DNA of 64,000 nt from Mycobacterium sp. 852002-40037_SCH5390672 (GCF_001665875.1 NZ_LZTA01000038.1:302720-366719), one strand, 5' to 3'. Positions 8,559 through 19,844 are shown, counted from the first letter of the stretch. A program made the numbers and translations. Notes: generated by a model not told the origin, from the letters alone.

Positions 8559-9590
8559 ATGGACACAAGGACCGCATTGCGCTGGCGGCCCGTCCTCGCC
8601 CTTGCCCTGATTGCCGGCCTCACCGCCGGATGCTCCGGTGGCGCCAGTGATGCCGTCGGCGGCGGTGGGCTGGCCAACGCGCGCACGAGCATCACCCTGG
8701 TCGCCTACTCGGTCCCAGAACCCGGTTGGAGCAAGATAATTCCCGCGTTCAATGCCTCCGACGAGGGCAAGGGCGTGCAAGTCGTCACCTCCTACGGGGC
8801 CTCCGGTGATCAGTCCCGCGGGGTTGTCGACGGCAAGCCGGCCGACGTCGTGAACTTCTCCGTCGAACCCGACATCGCTCGACTGGTTAAGGCCGGCAAG
8901 GTTTCCAAGGACTGGAATGCCGACGCCACCAAGGGAATTCCATTCGGCTCGGTCGTCACGTTGGTGGTGCGGAAGGGAAATCCGAAGAACATCAAGGACT
9001 GGGATGACCTGCTGCGGCCCGGCGTAGAGGTCATCACACCCAGCCCGCTGAGTTCCGGATCGGCCAAGTGGAATCTGCTCGCGCCGTACGCCGTCAAGAG
9101 CGAAGGCGGCGCCCACAGCGATGCCGGTGTGGATTTCATCAAGAAGTTGGTGACCGAACACGTCAAACTGCGCCCCGGATCGGGACGGGAAGCCACCGAT
9201 GTCTTCGTCCAGGGCAGCGGTGACGTATTGATCAGCTACGAGAACGAGGCCATCGCCACCGAACGGGCGGGCAAGCCCGTCGAACACATCAACTTGCCGC
9301 AGACCTTCAAGATCGACAATCCGGTGGCAGTGGTCAACACCAGCCCGCACCTGGATGCCGCGGTCGTCTTCAAGAACTTTCAGTACACGGCAGCGGCCCA
9401 AAAGGTATGGGCGCAGGCCGGTTTCCGGCCGGTGGATCCGGCCGTCGCCGCCGATTTCCGAAACCAGTACCCAGTGCCGGCGAAATTGTGGACCATCGCC
9501 GACCTGGGTGGCTGGGCCACGGCGGATCCGCAGCTGTTCGACAAGAACACCGGCAGCATCACCAAGATCTACACGAAGGCCACCGGATGA
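8559..9590 (+). CDS. subI: Sulfate-binding lipoprotein SubI
   Basis: 343 residues. Signal peptide with lipobox LTAGC, lipidated Cys25, so the receptor is tethered outside the membrane. The mature part is a periplasmic-binding fold of the sulfate/thiosulfate class: 'ITLVAYSVPEPGWSKIIPAF', 'VTSYGASGDQSRGVVDGKPADVVNFS' and 'KWNLLAPYA'. It delivers sulfate (and thiosulfate) to the CysTW channel. First gene of a four-gene operon; its stop overlaps the cysT start (ATGA). Confidence 0.97.
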   Translation: MDTRTALRWRPVLALALIAGLTAGCSGGASDAVGGGGLANARTSITLVAYSVPEPGWSKIIPAFNASDEGKGVQVVTSYGASGDQSRGVVDGKPADVVNFSVEPDIARLVKAGKVSKDWNADATKGIPFGSVVTLVVRKGNPKNIKDWDDLLRPGVEVITPSPLSSGSAKWNLLAPYAVKSEGGAHSDAGVDFIKKLVTEHVKLRPGSGREATDVFVQGSGDVLISYENEAIATERAGKPVEHINLPQTFKIDNPVAVVNTSPHLDAAVVFKNFQYTAAAQKVWAQAGFRPVDPAVAADFRNQYPVPAKLWTIADLGGWATADPQLFDKNTGSITKIYTKATG

Positions 9591-10459
9591 CGGCGATCAC
9601 ACCGGACCCGCTGGCAATCCGGCCCGAGCTCCGCGGTGACGCGCCACCGGGTCCGCTTCCCGGGCGCGGCCGCGGGACCACCGCCCTTCGCGTCGGCGTG
9701 GCCACGGTGTGGCTCTCGGTGATCGTGTTGCTGCCGTTGGCGGCGATCGCCTGGCAATCCGCGGGTGGCGGGTGGCACGCGTTCTGGCTCGCGGTCTCCT
9801 CGAATGCCGCGCTGGAGTCGTTCGGGGTGACCCTGACGATCTCGGCCGGGGTCACTGTGCTCAACCTGATCTTCGGCCTGGTGATCGCGTGGGTGCTGGT
9901 GCGTGATGACTTTCCGGGCAAGCGGCTCGTCGACGCGATCATCGATCTGCCATTCGCGTTGCCCACCATCGTCGCCAGCCTTGTCATGCTGGCGTTGTAC
10001 GGCAACAACAGCCCGGTCGGTCTGCATCTGCAGCACACGTCGTGGGGTGTGGCGGTGGCGCTGGCCTTCGTCACGCTGCCGTTCGTGGTGCGCGCCGTCC
10101 AGCCGGTGCTGCTGGAACTGGATCGCGAAACCGAGGAGGCGGCGGCGTCGCTTGGTGCCAGCGGTCCGAAGATCTTCACCTCCGTGCTGCTGCCGTCACT
10201 GCTGCCCGCGTTGTTATCCGGTGCGGGCCTGGCATTCTCTCGGGCGATCGGCGAGTTCGGATCCGTGGTGCTCATCGGTGGTGCGGTACCGGGCAAGACC
10301 GAGGTGTCGTCGCAGTGGATACGCACCTTGATCGAGAACGACGACCGCACCGGTGCCGCCGCGATATCGATTGTGCTGTTGGCGATTTCGTTTGTTGTCC
10401 TACTCATCTTGCGAATCGTGGGTGGACACGCGGCCAAGCGAGAGGAACTGTCCGCATGA
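9587..10459 (+). CDS. cysT: Sulfate ABC transporter permease CysT
   Basis: 290 residues, start ATG overlapping the subI stop by 4 nt. Six hydrophobic helices follow a 40-residue polar N-terminus; the inner-membrane EAA loop '[23 protein letters not shown]' docks the ATPase CysA. It pairs with CysW to form the sulfate channel. A frame continuing 5' of this start belongs to subI in another phase. Confidence 0.96.
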   Translation: MTAITPDPLAIRPELRGDAPPGPLPGRGRGTTALRVGVATVWLSVIVLLPLAAIAWQSAGGGWHAFWLAVSSNAALESFGVTLTISAGVTVLNLIFGLVIAWVLVRDDFPGKRLVDAIIDLPFALPTIVASLVMLALYGNNSPVGLHLQHTSWGVAVALAFVTLPFVVRAVQPVLLELDRETEEAAASLGASGPKIFTSVLLPSLLPALLSGAGLAFSRAIGEFGSVVLIGGAVPGKTEVSSQWIRTLIENDDRTGAAAISIVLLAISFVVLLILRIVGGHAAKREELSA

Positions 10460-11274
10460 CATCGTCTGCGGGAGTCCGCTATTGGTTGCGATTCATCGCG
10501 CTCGGATACATCTTCGTGCTGCTGGTCATTCCGGTGACGTTGATTCTGTGGCGGACATTTCAACCCGGGCTCGGCCAGTTCTACGCCTGGGTCAGCACCC
10601 CCGCGGCGATATCGGCGCTGAATCTGACGCTACTGGTGGTGGCCATCGTGGTGCCCCTCAACGTCGTTTTCGGTATCCCCACGGCACTGGTCCTCGCGCG
10701 CAACAGGTTTCGTGGCAAGGGCGTGCTGCAGGCGGTCATCGATCTGCCGTTCGCGGTCTCGCCCGTCATCGTGGGTGTCGCGTTGATCGTGCTGTGGGGG
10801 TCGGCGGGTGCGCTCGGGTTCGTGGAAAAAGACCTCGGGTTCAAAATCATCTTCGGCCTGCCGGGAATCGTGCTCGCCAGCATCTTCGTCACCCTGCCAT
10901 TCGTGGTGCGCGAAGTGGAGCCGGTGCTGCACGAGCTGGGAACCGACCAGGAGGAGGCGGCGGCCACCCTGGGTTCGGGGTGGTGGCAAACCTTTTGGCG
11001 GATCACCCTGCCGTCCATCCGGTGGGGTCTGACCTACGGCATCGTGTTGACCATCGCACGTACCCTGGGGGAATACGGTGCCGTGCTGATGGTGTCGTCG
11101 AACCTGCCGGGAAAGTCGCAGACACTGACATTGCTTGTCTCCGACCGGTACAACCGCGGCGCGGAGTACGGCGCCTACGCGCTGTCCACGCTGCTGATGG
11201 GAGTTGCCGTGCTGGTGCTGGTTTTCCAGGTGGTGCTCGACGCGCGCCGCGCACGAGCGGCCAGACAGGCCTGA
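10456..11274 (+). CDS. cysW: Sulfate ABC transporter permease CysW
   Basis: 272 residues; ATG overlaps the cysT stop by 4 nt, implying translational coupling. Six transmembrane segments and the EAA loop '[23 protein letters not shown]' identify the second membrane subunit of the CysTWA importer. It keeps the '[23 protein letters not shown]' region typical of CysW. Confidence 0.96.
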   Translation: MTSSAGVRYWLRFIALGYIFVLLVIPVTLILWRTFQPGLGQFYAWVSTPAAISALNLTLLVVAIVVPLNVVFGIPTALVLARNRFRGKGVLQAVIDLPFAVSPVIVGVALIVLWGSAGALGFVEKDLGFKIIFGLPGIVLASIFVTLPFVVREVEPVLHELGTDQEEAAATLGSGWWQTFWRITLPSIRWGLTYGIVLTIARTLGEYGAVLMVSSNLPGKSQTLTLLVSDRYNRGAEYGAYALSTLLMGVAVLVLVFQVVLDARRARAARQA

Positions 11275-11282
11275 CGAGGGGA

Positions 11283-12371
11283 ATGACCGTGACTGACGCC
11301 AATCGCGACGACCTCGCCATCATCGTGCGCGACGCCAACAAACGTTATGGCGATTTCGTCGCACTGGACCACGTGGACTTCGTCGTGCCCACCGGTTCGC
11401 TGACGGCGTTGCTGGGTCCCAGCGGTTCGGGCAAGTCGACCCTGCTGCGCACCATCGCCGGCCTCGACCAACCCGACACCGGAAGCGTCACGATCTACGG
11501 TCGTGACGTGACCCGGGTGCCGCCGCAGCGCCGCGGCATCGGGTTCGTGTTCCAGCACTACGCGGCCTTCAAGCACTTGACGGTCCGCGACAACGTGGCC
11601 TACGGGCTCAAGGTCCGCAAGCGACCCAAAGCCGAGATCAAAGCCAAGGTCGACAACCTGCTGGAAGTGGTGGGACTGAGCGGGTTTCAGGGCCGCTACC
11701 CCAACCAGCTCTCGGGTGGCCAGCGGCAGCGGATGGCGCTGGCGCGGGCGCTGGCGGTCGATCCGCAAGTGCTGCTGCTCGACGAGCCGTTCGGCGCATT
11801 GGATGCCAAGGTGCGTGAGGATCTGCGAGCGTGGTTGCGACGCCTGCACGACGAGGTGCATGTGACCACGGTGCTGGTCACCCACGACCAGGCCGAGGCT
11901 TTGGATGTCGCCGATCGCATCGCGGTGCTGAACCAGGGCCGCATCGAGCAGATCGGATCCCCGACCGACGTCTATGACGCCCCGGCGAACGCATTTGTGA
12001 TGTCGTTCCTCGGCGCGGTGTCCACCCTGAACGGCACGCTGGTGCGACCGCACGACATCCGGGTGGGCCGCAACCCCGAGATGGCGATCGCCGGCGGGGA
12101 CGGCACCGCCGAGTCCGTCGGGGTGGTGCGCGCCGTCGTCGACCGAGTGGTAACGCTGGGTTTCGAGGTACGGGTGGAGTTGACCAGCGCCGCCACCGGT
12201 GGCTTCTTCACCGCCCAGATCACGCGCGGCGACGCCGAGGCCTTGGCCTTGCGCGAGGGGGACACCGTCTACGTGCGTGCCACCCGGGTGCCGCCGATCG
12301 CCCTTGAGGCAAGGGACGCCAGTCGTGCGGACGAGGCCGATGAGGATGAGAACACGCTGACGTCGGCCTGA
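11283..12371 (+). CDS. cysA1: Sulfate ABC transporter ATPase CysA
   Basis: 362 residues from ATG 11283, 8 nt past cysW. Walker A GPSGSGKS (45-52), Q-loop around Gln91, ABC signature LSGGQ (143-147), Walker B VLLLDEP (163-169) and switch His in '[10 protein letters not shown]'. A C-terminal TOBE-like domain ('[12 protein letters not shown]'-type region, about 260-350) is where regulatory ligands bind in relatives. It energises sulfate import through CysT/CysW. In M. tuberculosis the next genes belong to a species-specific locus; here cysH comes next, convergent, 37 nt away. Confidence 0.97.
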   Translation: MTVTDANRDDLAIIVRDANKRYGDFVALDHVDFVVPTGSLTALLGPSGSGKSTLLRTIAGLDQPDTGSVTIYGRDVTRVPPQRRGIGFVFQHYAAFKHLTVRDNVAYGLKVRKRPKAEIKAKVDNLLEVVGLSGFQGRYPNQLSGGQRQRMALARALAVDPQVLLLDEPFGALDAKVREDLRAWLRRLHDEVHVTTVLVTHDQAEALDVADRIAVLNQGRIEQIGSPTDVYDAPANAFVMSFLGAVSTLNGTLVRPHDIRVGRNPEMAIAGGDGTAESVGVVRAVVDRVVTLGFEVRVELTSAATGGFFTAQITRGDAEALALREGDTVYVRATRVPPIALEARDASRADEADEDENTLTSA

Positions 12372-12408
12372 CGGCGGGATTCGTCGTCGTCCTACCGAGC
12401 GTCCGGCG

Positions 12409-13152
12409 CTACGACGCGTGCAAACCGCATTCGGTCTTGGCGCGTCCCTGCCAGCGTCCGCTGCGCGGGTCGGCGCCAGCCAGCGGCTTGGCCGTGCAGG
12501 GCTCGCAGCCGATCGATGAATAGCCTTCGTAGATAAGCGGATTGACCAGCACACTGTGCTCGTCGATGTAGTTCTGCACGTCCTCGTCGGTCCACGCCGC
12601 CATCGGGTTGACCTTCACCAGCTTGAAGCCCTCGTCGAAGCCGACCACCGGCGCGTTGGCGCGCGTCGCGGCTTCCGACCGTCGCAGTCCGGTCACCCAC
12701 GCCGAGTATCCACGCAGCGTCTTGCCCAGCGGAGCGACCTTACGCAGCCGGCAGCATTCGCCGGGATCGCGCGCGAACAGATCCTTGCCCAGCAGTCTGT
12801 CCTGCTCGGCCACGCTCTGTTCGGGAGTGACGTTGAGCACCCGGATGTCATACACGGATTCGATCGCGTCGCGGGTACCGATGGTCTCCACGAAGTGATA
12901 ACCGGTGTCCAAGAACACCACCGGAACGCCGGGGCGCACCTTTGCCGCCAGATCGATCAACACGGCCTCCTGCATGCTGGAAGCCACCACGTAGTTGCAG
13001 GTGGCCCAGCCGCGCGGCCCGTTGATGCCCCCGAACGTTTCGTCAGTCCAACGCAACACGTCGGCGGCGCTGGCACCCTCCAGCTCGGCCGCACCGCGGG
13101 CGGCAAGTGCCCGCAGTTCGGCTTCTGGAAGTTTGGTTGTTCGTTCGCTCAT
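12409..13152 (-). CDS. cysH: Adenylyl-sulfate (APS) reductase CysH
   Basis: 247 residues from ATG 13152, which overlaps the sirA stop by 4 nt. Cys133-Cys134 and Cys216-x2-Cys219 are the four ligands of the [4Fe-4S] cluster that distinguishes bacterial APS reductases from PAPS reductases; Cys242 in 'TECGLHAS' is the catalytic residue forming the thiosulfonate intermediate. It reduces APS to sulfite using thioredoxin, and SirA then takes sulfite to sulfide. Cytoplasmic. Confidence 0.97.
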   Translation of the reverse strand: MSERTTKLPEAELRALAARGAAELEGASAADVLRWTDETFGGINGPRGWATCNYVVASSMQEAVLIDLAAKVRPGVPVVFLDTGYHFVETIGTRDAIESVYDIRVLNVTPEQSVAEQDRLLGKDLFARDPGECCRLRKVAPLGKTLRGYSAWVTGLRRSEAATRANAPVVGFDEGFKLVKVNPMAAWTDEDVQNYIDEHSVLVNPLIYEGYSSIGCEPCTAKPLAGADPRSGRWQGRAKTECGLHAS

Positions 13153-14816
13153 CGCAAATCGTCCTCGTCTGCCCTCATAGCCCACTGTGCGAAACGTTCA
13201 CCCTCGCCGCGATATTTCACGAAGTTGCGTGTGACCCGCTCGATGTAGTCGCCGAGCTCATCGCTGGTGACTTTGTGCTGGCGCAGTTTTCGGCCGAATC
13301 CGCTGTCCAGGCCCAAGCTGCCGCCCAGGTGAACCTGGAAACCCTCGACGGAGCCGCCCTCTCCGTCATCGACCATCTGACCCTTCAGCCCGATGTCGGC
13401 GACCTGAATGCGGGCGCATGAATTGGGACAACCGTTGATGTTGACAGTGATGGGCACGTCGAGCTGCTGGTTGATGTCGGTGAGCCGACGCTCCAGTTCG
13501 GGCACCAAAGACTGCGCCTTCACCCGGGTTTCGGCGAATGACAACTTGCAGTACTCAATCCCCGTGCACGCCATCAAATTCCGGCGCCAATGCGATGGCT
13601 TCGCCTGGAGGCCCAGTGCCTCTAGACCGGCGGTCAGGTCGTCGAGCTTGTCGTCGGGCACATCGAGGATGACCAGCTTCTGGTAAGGAGTGAGCCGGAT
13701 CCGGTCCGAGCCTGCCCGCTCGGCGAGATCGGCCACCGCGGACAGGATGGTGCCCGACACACGTCCCGCGATCGGGGCGACGCCGACCGCATTGAGCCCG
13801 TTCTTGAGTCGCTGCACGCCGACGTGGTCGATCGGATGTTTCGGCGGCTCGGGGGCCGGGCCGTCGATCAGCGGACGCTTGAGGTACTCGGTTTCGAGAA
13901 CTTCACGGAATTTTTCTACGCCCCAGTCCTTGATTAGGAACTTCAGCCGCGCTTTGGAGCGCAAACGTCGGTAGCCGTAGTCGCGGAAGATCGAGGTCAC
14001 TGCGTGCCACACCTCGGGCACCTCCTCGAGCGGCACCCAGGCGCCCACCCGCTGTCCCAGCATCGGGTTGGTCGACAGCCCGCCGCCGACCCACAGGTCC
14101 AGGCCGGGTCCATGCTCGGGGTGGTTGACGCCGATGAACGCGATGTCGTTGACCTCGTGGACCACATCCTGCAGGCCAGAAATCGCGGTCTTGTACTTGC
14201 GCGGCAGGTCGGCGAAGTCGGGCTGACCGATGTAGCGGCGCACGATCTCGTCGATCGCCCAGGTCGGATCGAGCACCTCGTCGAGCGACTCGCCGGCCAG
14301 CGGTGAGCCCAGGATCACGCGGGGGCAGTCACCACATGCCTCGGCGGTCTGCAACCCGACCTCGGTCAGCCGCCGCCAGATTTCCGGGACGTTCTCCACT
14401 TCGATCCAGTGGTACTGCACATTTTCGCGGTCGGTGATGTCGGCGGTGTCGCGGCCGAATTCGGTGGAAATCTGCCCCACGGTGCGCAGCGCGGCCGCCG
14501 ACAGCGCGCCGCCGTCGCAACGCACCCGCATCATGAAGTATTTGGCTTCCAGCAACTCGGCATTGTCGTCGCCGGTGAACGTGCCGTCGTAGCCCTGTTC
14601 GCGCTGGGTATACAGGCCCCACCAGCGGAAACGCCCCCGCAGGTCGCTCTTGTCGATGCTGTCGAAGCCGTTCTTGGCGTAGTTGGTCTCGATGCGCTCC
14701 CGCACGTCCAGCGGGGCGCCGGCCCGCTTCATCTCTTCGTTCGGGTTCAGCGGCTCACGATTTCCCAGTGCCCATTGGCCCTCGTCACGGGCCTTCGCGG
14801 GTCGGGCGGTGGTCAT
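13149..14816 (-). CDS. sirA: Ferredoxin-dependent sulfite reductase (SirA/NirA)
   Basis: 555 residues. Siroheme/[4Fe-4S] ligands are Cys417, Cys423 ('ACTGIEYCKLS'), Cys463 and Cys467 ('NGCPNSCARIQ'), the same numbering as the M. tuberculosis enzyme; Tyr69 and Cys161, which form a covalent link next to siroheme there, are also kept. It reduces sulfite to sulfide with six electrons from ferredoxin. GGAGAG precedes the ATG. First gene of the sirA-cysH operon, behind the leader ORF at 14988-14932. Confidence 0.97.
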   Translation of the reverse strand: MTTARPAKARDEGQWALGNREPLNPNEEMKRAGAPLDVRERIETNYAKNGFDSIDKSDLRGRFRWWGLYTQREQGYDGTFTGDDNAELLEAKYFMMRVRCDGGALSAAALRTVGQISTEFGRDTADITDRENVQYHWIEVENVPEIWRRLTEVGLQTAEACGDCPRVILGSPLAGESLDEVLDPTWAIDEIVRRYIGQPDFADLPRKYKTAISGLQDVVHEVNDIAFIGVNHPEHGPGLDLWVGGGLSTNPMLGQRVGAWVPLEEVPEVWHAVTSIFRDYGYRRLRSKARLKFLIKDWGVEKFREVLETEYLKRPLIDGPAPEPPKHPIDHVGVQRLKNGLNAVGVAPIAGRVSGTILSAVADLAERAGSDRIRLTPYQKLVILDVPDDKLDDLTAGLEALGLQAKPSHWRRNLMACTGIEYCKLSFAETRVKAQSLVPELERRLTDINQQLDVPITVNINGCPNSCARIQVADIGLKGQMVDDGEGGSVEGFQVHLGGSLGLDSGFGRKLRQHKVTSDELGDYIERVTRNFVKYRGEGERFAQWAMRADEDDLR

Positions 14817-14931
14817 CGGAAGTTCTCTCCTTCAAAAAGATCGCCAGCGCGGTCAGCACAGTTCACCGATACTTTTGGGCGGCACGGAACCGTCTGCCAG
14901 CTGGAGACACAGTGGGGCTGGGTCTACCACG

Positions 14932-14988
14932 TCAGGGCAGACAGATACAGCTGCAAACGCGCTTGAGATCAATGTGCCGTCGCGCCAC
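14932..14988 (-). CDS. Cysteine-containing leader peptide ahead of sirA-cysH
   Basis: 18-codon ORF, GTG start at 14988, product MARRHIDLKRVCSCICLP with three cysteines in C-x-C-x-C spacing just before the stop. The RHIDLxRV part matches a short conserved leader-peptide pattern known in actinobacteria upstream of sulfur genes. It ends 115 nt before sirA. A weak -10-like TACTTG sits 6 nt upstream of the GTG, so a leaderless start is possible. A cysteine-attenuator role is inferred from known mycobacterial examples and from the matching leader before subI. Confidence 0.72.
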   Translation of the reverse strand: MARRHIDLKRVCSCICLP

Positions 14989-15223
14989 GAGCACCAAGTA
15001 CGGGCCGGGCTGGTCGACAGTCACGCCACCATTGTGCCATGAATGCCGAAGGGCCACGCGAACAGGTCAAATCTTGGCTCACGGTGATTAAAACTACCGA
15101 CCCAGTCCGGCAGATCCCACCCCCAAAGCTCCAGAAGTTCATGCGACCGTTCCCAGCGGCCCGGCCTCCGTTCAGGCTGGGCCGACGACCCCGGGCGGCC
15201 CGCTCGTCGTGGGATCATTTGGC

Positions 15224-16396
15224 ATGGTCATTCGCGAGCAGGCGGTCGAGCTGCCCCCCGTCCGGGTGGTGGCTGGGCAACCGTTTGGCATCTACGTGCA
15301 TGTCCCGTTCTGCATTACGCGTTGCGGTTACTGCGACTTCAACACCTACACCCCGGCCGAGTTGGGGGGCGTCAATCCGGACGCCTGGCTCAGCGCGCTG
15401 GGGACGGAACTGGAATTGGCTGCCGCCAGGTTGCAGGCACCGCCGGTGAACACCGTGTTCGTCGGTGGAGGAACACCCTCACTGCTGGGCGGGCCGCGCA
15501 TGGCCACGCTGCTGAACATGGTGCGTCAACACTTCACGCTGGCACCCGATGCCGAGGTGACCACCGAGGCCAACCCCGAATCGGCATGGCCGGATTTCTT
15601 CGACGCCATCCGCACGGCCGGATACACGCGGGTGTCGCTGGGGATGCAGTCGGTGGCGCCGAGGGTGCTGGGTGTGCTGGACCGCATCCACACGCCAAAC
15701 CGGTCCGCAGCCGCGGCCCGCGAGGCGTTGGCCGCGGGCTTCGAGAACGTTAGCCTCGATTTGATTTACGGCACTCCGGGGGAGTCCGATGACGACCTGT
15801 TGTGCTCGGTCGAGACGGCGATCGAGACCGGCGTGGATCACGTATCTGCCTATGCGCTGGTTGTCGAGGAAGGCACCGCGCTGGCCCGGCGAGTCCGGAG
15901 CGGCGAACTGGCCGCACCCGACGACGACGTGCTGGCCCATCGGTACGAATTAGTAGACGAGCGGCTGTCACAGGCGGGAATGTCTTGGTACGAGGTGTCC
16001 AACTGGTCGCGGCCGGGCGGTGAATGCCGGCACAATCTCGGCTACTGGGACGGCGGTCAGTGGTGGGGCGCCGGGCCGGGCGCGCACGGCTACGTCGGTA
16101 CGACGCGCTGGTGGAATGTCAAGCATCCCAACGCTTATGCGGAGAGGTTGAGCGCCGCGGCGCTGCCGGTGGCCGGATTCGAGCAGCTCGATGCCGACGC
16201 CTTGCACACCGAGGATGTGCTGTTGAAAACCCGTTTGCGCCAAGGCCTTCCAGTCGGCCTGCTGAGTGCCACCGAGCGCGAACGCTCCGAGGGAGTGGTC
16301 GCCGATGGGTTGTTGGTGTCCGACGGTGACCGGCTCGTCCTGACTCCGCGTGGGCGGCTGCTGGCCGACGCCGTGGTGCGAACGCTATTGGGGTAG
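15224..16396 (+). CDS. hemW: Radical SAM protein HemW/HemN-like (heme chaperone or coproporphyrinogen oxidase family)
   Basis: 390 residues from ATG 15224; a GTG at 15209 would add five residues. C30-x3-C34-x2-C37 in 'VPFCITRCGYCDFNTY' binds the SAM [4Fe-4S] cluster; 'VFVGGGTPSLLGG' is the GGGTP SAM-binding motif. The short N-terminus and the CGYCDF sequence favour the HemW group, which inserts heme, over true oxygen-independent coproporphyrinogen oxidase HemN; the old name hemN is used for Rv2388c. In M. tuberculosis rpfD lies between this gene and sirA; it is absent here. Confidence 0.92.
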   Translation: MVIREQAVELPPVRVVAGQPFGIYVHVPFCITRCGYCDFNTYTPAELGGVNPDAWLSALGTELELAAARLQAPPVNTVFVGGGTPSLLGGPRMATLLNMVRQHFTLAPDAEVTTEANPESAWPDFFDAIRTAGYTRVSLGMQSVAPRVLGVLDRIHTPNRSAAAAREALAAGFENVSLDLIYGTPGESDDDLLCSVETAIETGVDHVSAYALVVEEGTALARRVRSGELAAPDDDVLAHRYELVDERLSQAGMSWYEVSNWSRPGGECRHNLGYWDGGQWWGAGPGAHGYVGTTRWWNVKHPNAYAERLSAAALPVAGFEQLDADALHTEDVLLKTRLRQGLPVGLLSATERERSEGVVADGLLVSDGDRLVLTPRGRLLADAVVRTLLG

Positions 16397-16413
16397 CGGC
16401 GTTGTCCGCGCGG

Positions 16414-17655
16414 TCAGACGCCGAACCAACGCTCGAAGATGCGGGCGATCTCGATGTAGAGCGGGATTCCGATGGTGACGTTGTAGGAGAACGTCAGACC
16501 CAGTGAGGCGGCCAGCGGCAGCGTCGGGCTCGCTTCGGGGATCGCCACGCGCTGCACCGCCGGGACGGCGATATAGGACGCCGCACCGCAAAGAACCGCG
16601 AACAATACGTAGGTCCCGGTCTTGAAATCGGTGTGGGTCAACGATGCGTAGCCGCAGGCGACGACGATGCCCAGTATCGCAAAGACATTCGGCGCCACCA
16701 GACCGAAGACGATGAATCCGGGACCCGCGGCGCGAAGGTCCTTCAATTTACGCGACGCCGTCATCCCCATCTCCAGCAGGAACAGACACAGCACGCCCTG
16801 GAAGGCGATCACGAAGAATTTGTCGTCGTCGGCAACGACCTTCTGTCCCTGAAGCCCACTGACGAGGCCGATGATGATGCCGCCCATCAAAAGGACAAGC
16901 CCGGGATTGAGGAAGACCTCCTGGAACAGTTCCCGGGAGAAAATCGGTACCCTCTTGCCCTTTGGGCGCGGCGGACTCTGGTCGGGCTCCCAATCCGGAT
17001 GTTCCAGCTTTTCCAGCGAGAGCTCCAGCTCCTGCTCGATGGCCGCTTCTTCCTGGCTTTCGAGGCTCTGGCCGTGCGGCGGACGCGCGGCGGTGCCGGG
17101 GCCGACCCCGACCTTGACGGGCGGTGTGTAGCCGGGCTCGTCGGGCATGTAGCCGGCGGAGTCCATGCCCCGGTGGCGCAGTCGGGCAACGAAATACAGT
17201 GCCACCAGACAGCCCGGAATCTCCATCACGGCCAGCATCACCGGCATGTACGCGTTGAAAGCGATGTTCACCGCGGCCAGGACGGCCACGCAGGTGGCAA
17301 AGGTTCCCGCCGAGTCCGACCCGTAATAGCCGGCGACGGTCGCGCGGTCGACTTTTCGCAGTGATTTCAGGCGGCTGAGCCCGAAGTAGGCCAGGCCGCC
17401 GATCACACAGTTCAGCACGAAGCCCAGAACCATGAAGCCCACGATGGCCCCGACGCTGGACGCGCTGACCTGCGCGAGCTCTTCCCCGCCGTGCCAGCCG
17501 ATGGCCAGCAGCAGGTACATGGTCAGTCCCTGATAGATGACATAAGGGAATTCGAACCGCACCTTCAGGATGGGAATCAGAAACCCGAAGTAAAAGAACA
17601 GCAGAAGCGGTTTGAACAGGTTATGGGTGAAGTTGTGCCAGAACTCTTGCAGCAT
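16414..17655 (-). CDS. SbtA-like sodium/bicarbonate transporter family membrane protein
   Basis: 413 residues with about ten hydrophobic helices in two halves of five, separated by a polar cytoplasmic loop (about residues 165-235, rich in Pro, Glu and Lys). 'LLAIGWHGGEELA', 'GYYGSDSAGTFATCVAVL' and 'GAASYIAVPAVQRVAIPEASP' are typical of the SbtA/DUF897 family, whose cyanobacterial members import bicarbonate with sodium. Position and sequence correspond to Rv2387. The actual substrate in mycobacteria is not established. Convergent with hemW, 17 nt apart. Confidence 0.85.
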   Translation of the reverse strand: MLQEFWHNFTHNLFKPLLLFFYFGFLIPILKVRFEFPYVIYQGLTMYLLLAIGWHGGEELAQVSASSVGAIVGFMVLGFVLNCVIGGLAYFGLSRLKSLRKVDRATVAGYYGSDSAGTFATCVAVLAAVNIAFNAYMPVMLAVMEIPGCLVALYFVARLRHRGMDSAGYMPDEPGYTPPVKVGVGPGTAARPPHGQSLESQEEAAIEQELELSLEKLEHPDWEPDQSPPRPKGKRVPIFSRELFQEVFLNPGLVLLMGGIIIGLVSGLQGQKVVADDDKFFVIAFQGVLCLFLLEMGMTASRKLKDLRAAGPGFIVFGLVAPNVFAILGIVVACGYASLTHTDFKTGTYVLFAVLCGAASYIAVPAVQRVAIPEASPTLPLAASLGLTFSYNVTIGIPLYIEIARIFERWFGV

Positions 17656-17932
17656 CGATGCCTCCGTTGGTTAGCGCGCTGATCTGGGGAAGCACCGTCC
17701 GCAAGCGGAGCAACCACGAAACATCCCGACGACCGTCAAGAATTTATCCCCACCGCTGATTCGCCGCCACTTGACAGCACACAGGGAAGCGGACGCCACC
17801 GCGGGGACTGATGCCGGACAAAAGCGCTGGTCAGAGGAGAATCAATAGTGCGAAATCCCGCAGATGCGGGGCTCACGCGTGCCGTGAGTGTGGTGTGAAG
17901 GTGCTGTGCATTTACTGTGGAGTTAATACAGT

Positions 17933-18145
17933 TCAACGCGCCGACGGCACGAGCGAGGGCCGAACGCCGGCTCCCTTTTTGCGGTGCGTTACCGACAGCC
18001 AGGCCGACGGCGAGTAATGCGTCGTGATTTCCTCGAACCCGTCGACCCGGGAAACCGAAAGAACCCCGGTCTGTGGATTTATTTCGAGTTCGTCGCCTTC
18101 GCTCGCGTGCACTTCCTCGCCGTTGAAAAGCCGGATGATGAACAC
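17933..18145 (-). CDS. Small conserved mycobacterial protein of unknown function
   Basis: 70 residues, GTG start with a good GGAGG site 6 nt upstream. The sequence MFIIRLFNGEEVHASEGDEL followed by a beta-rich 'INPQTGVLSVSRVDGFEEITTHYSP' suggests a small all-beta domain; the last 15 residues are basic. I recognise it as a type of short protein found in other mycobacteria but know no function. Codon use is normal. It is divergent from mbtI. Confidence 0.7.
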   Translation of the reverse strand: MFIIRLFNGEEVHASEGDELEINPQTGVLSVSRVDGFEEITTHYSPSAWLSVTHRKKGAGVRPSLVPSAR

Positions 18146-18466
18146 TGTGTTCCTCCAATCCGGCGGATTCGTGCGGGCGGTTATTAAGCCTTAGGAAAAG
18201 TCTGGCTGCCGGAGCCGCCAGTTGTGCGGCCGCGACGTAAACGCTGGGCAAACCTTTGGCGTGGCGATCTTCACAGTCGGCGGCGGAGCCCGCATCACGA
18301 AGGCGGCCTTGACCCCGATCTACCTGCGTGAACAAGTCGGAGACGCCAATGTGTCGGCACGGTTCGACGGATCGCCGCGCAACGGCCGCCGCTTTAACTC
18401 CGCGGGAGCTTTAGCGGAATCGGGCCATCGAGGGATTACTTGGCGGGATCGGTTGCGCGCGGCTAC
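18146..18466. other. Intergenic region between the small protein and mbtI
   Basis: No convincing coding frame. The right end leads into the IdeR box and promoter of mbtI; the left end carries the ribosome site of the minus-strand gene. Confidence 0.5.

Positions 18467-19844
<1,378 letters not shown>

Noticed and set aside
10353..11282. Apparent 310-residue N-terminal extension of CysA
   Set aside because: It reads through cysW in another phase; the ATG at 11283 matches known CysA starts.
14813..14866. 17-codon ORF MNCADRAGDLFEGENFR whose stop overlaps the sirA start
   Set aside because: Contains one Cys and an ATGA overlap, but no -10 and no leader-peptide motif; the ORF at 14932-14988 is the better candidate.
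15039..15449. 136-codon plus-strand frame overlapping hemW
   Set aside because: Basic, low-complexity product; overlaps the real radical SAM gene.
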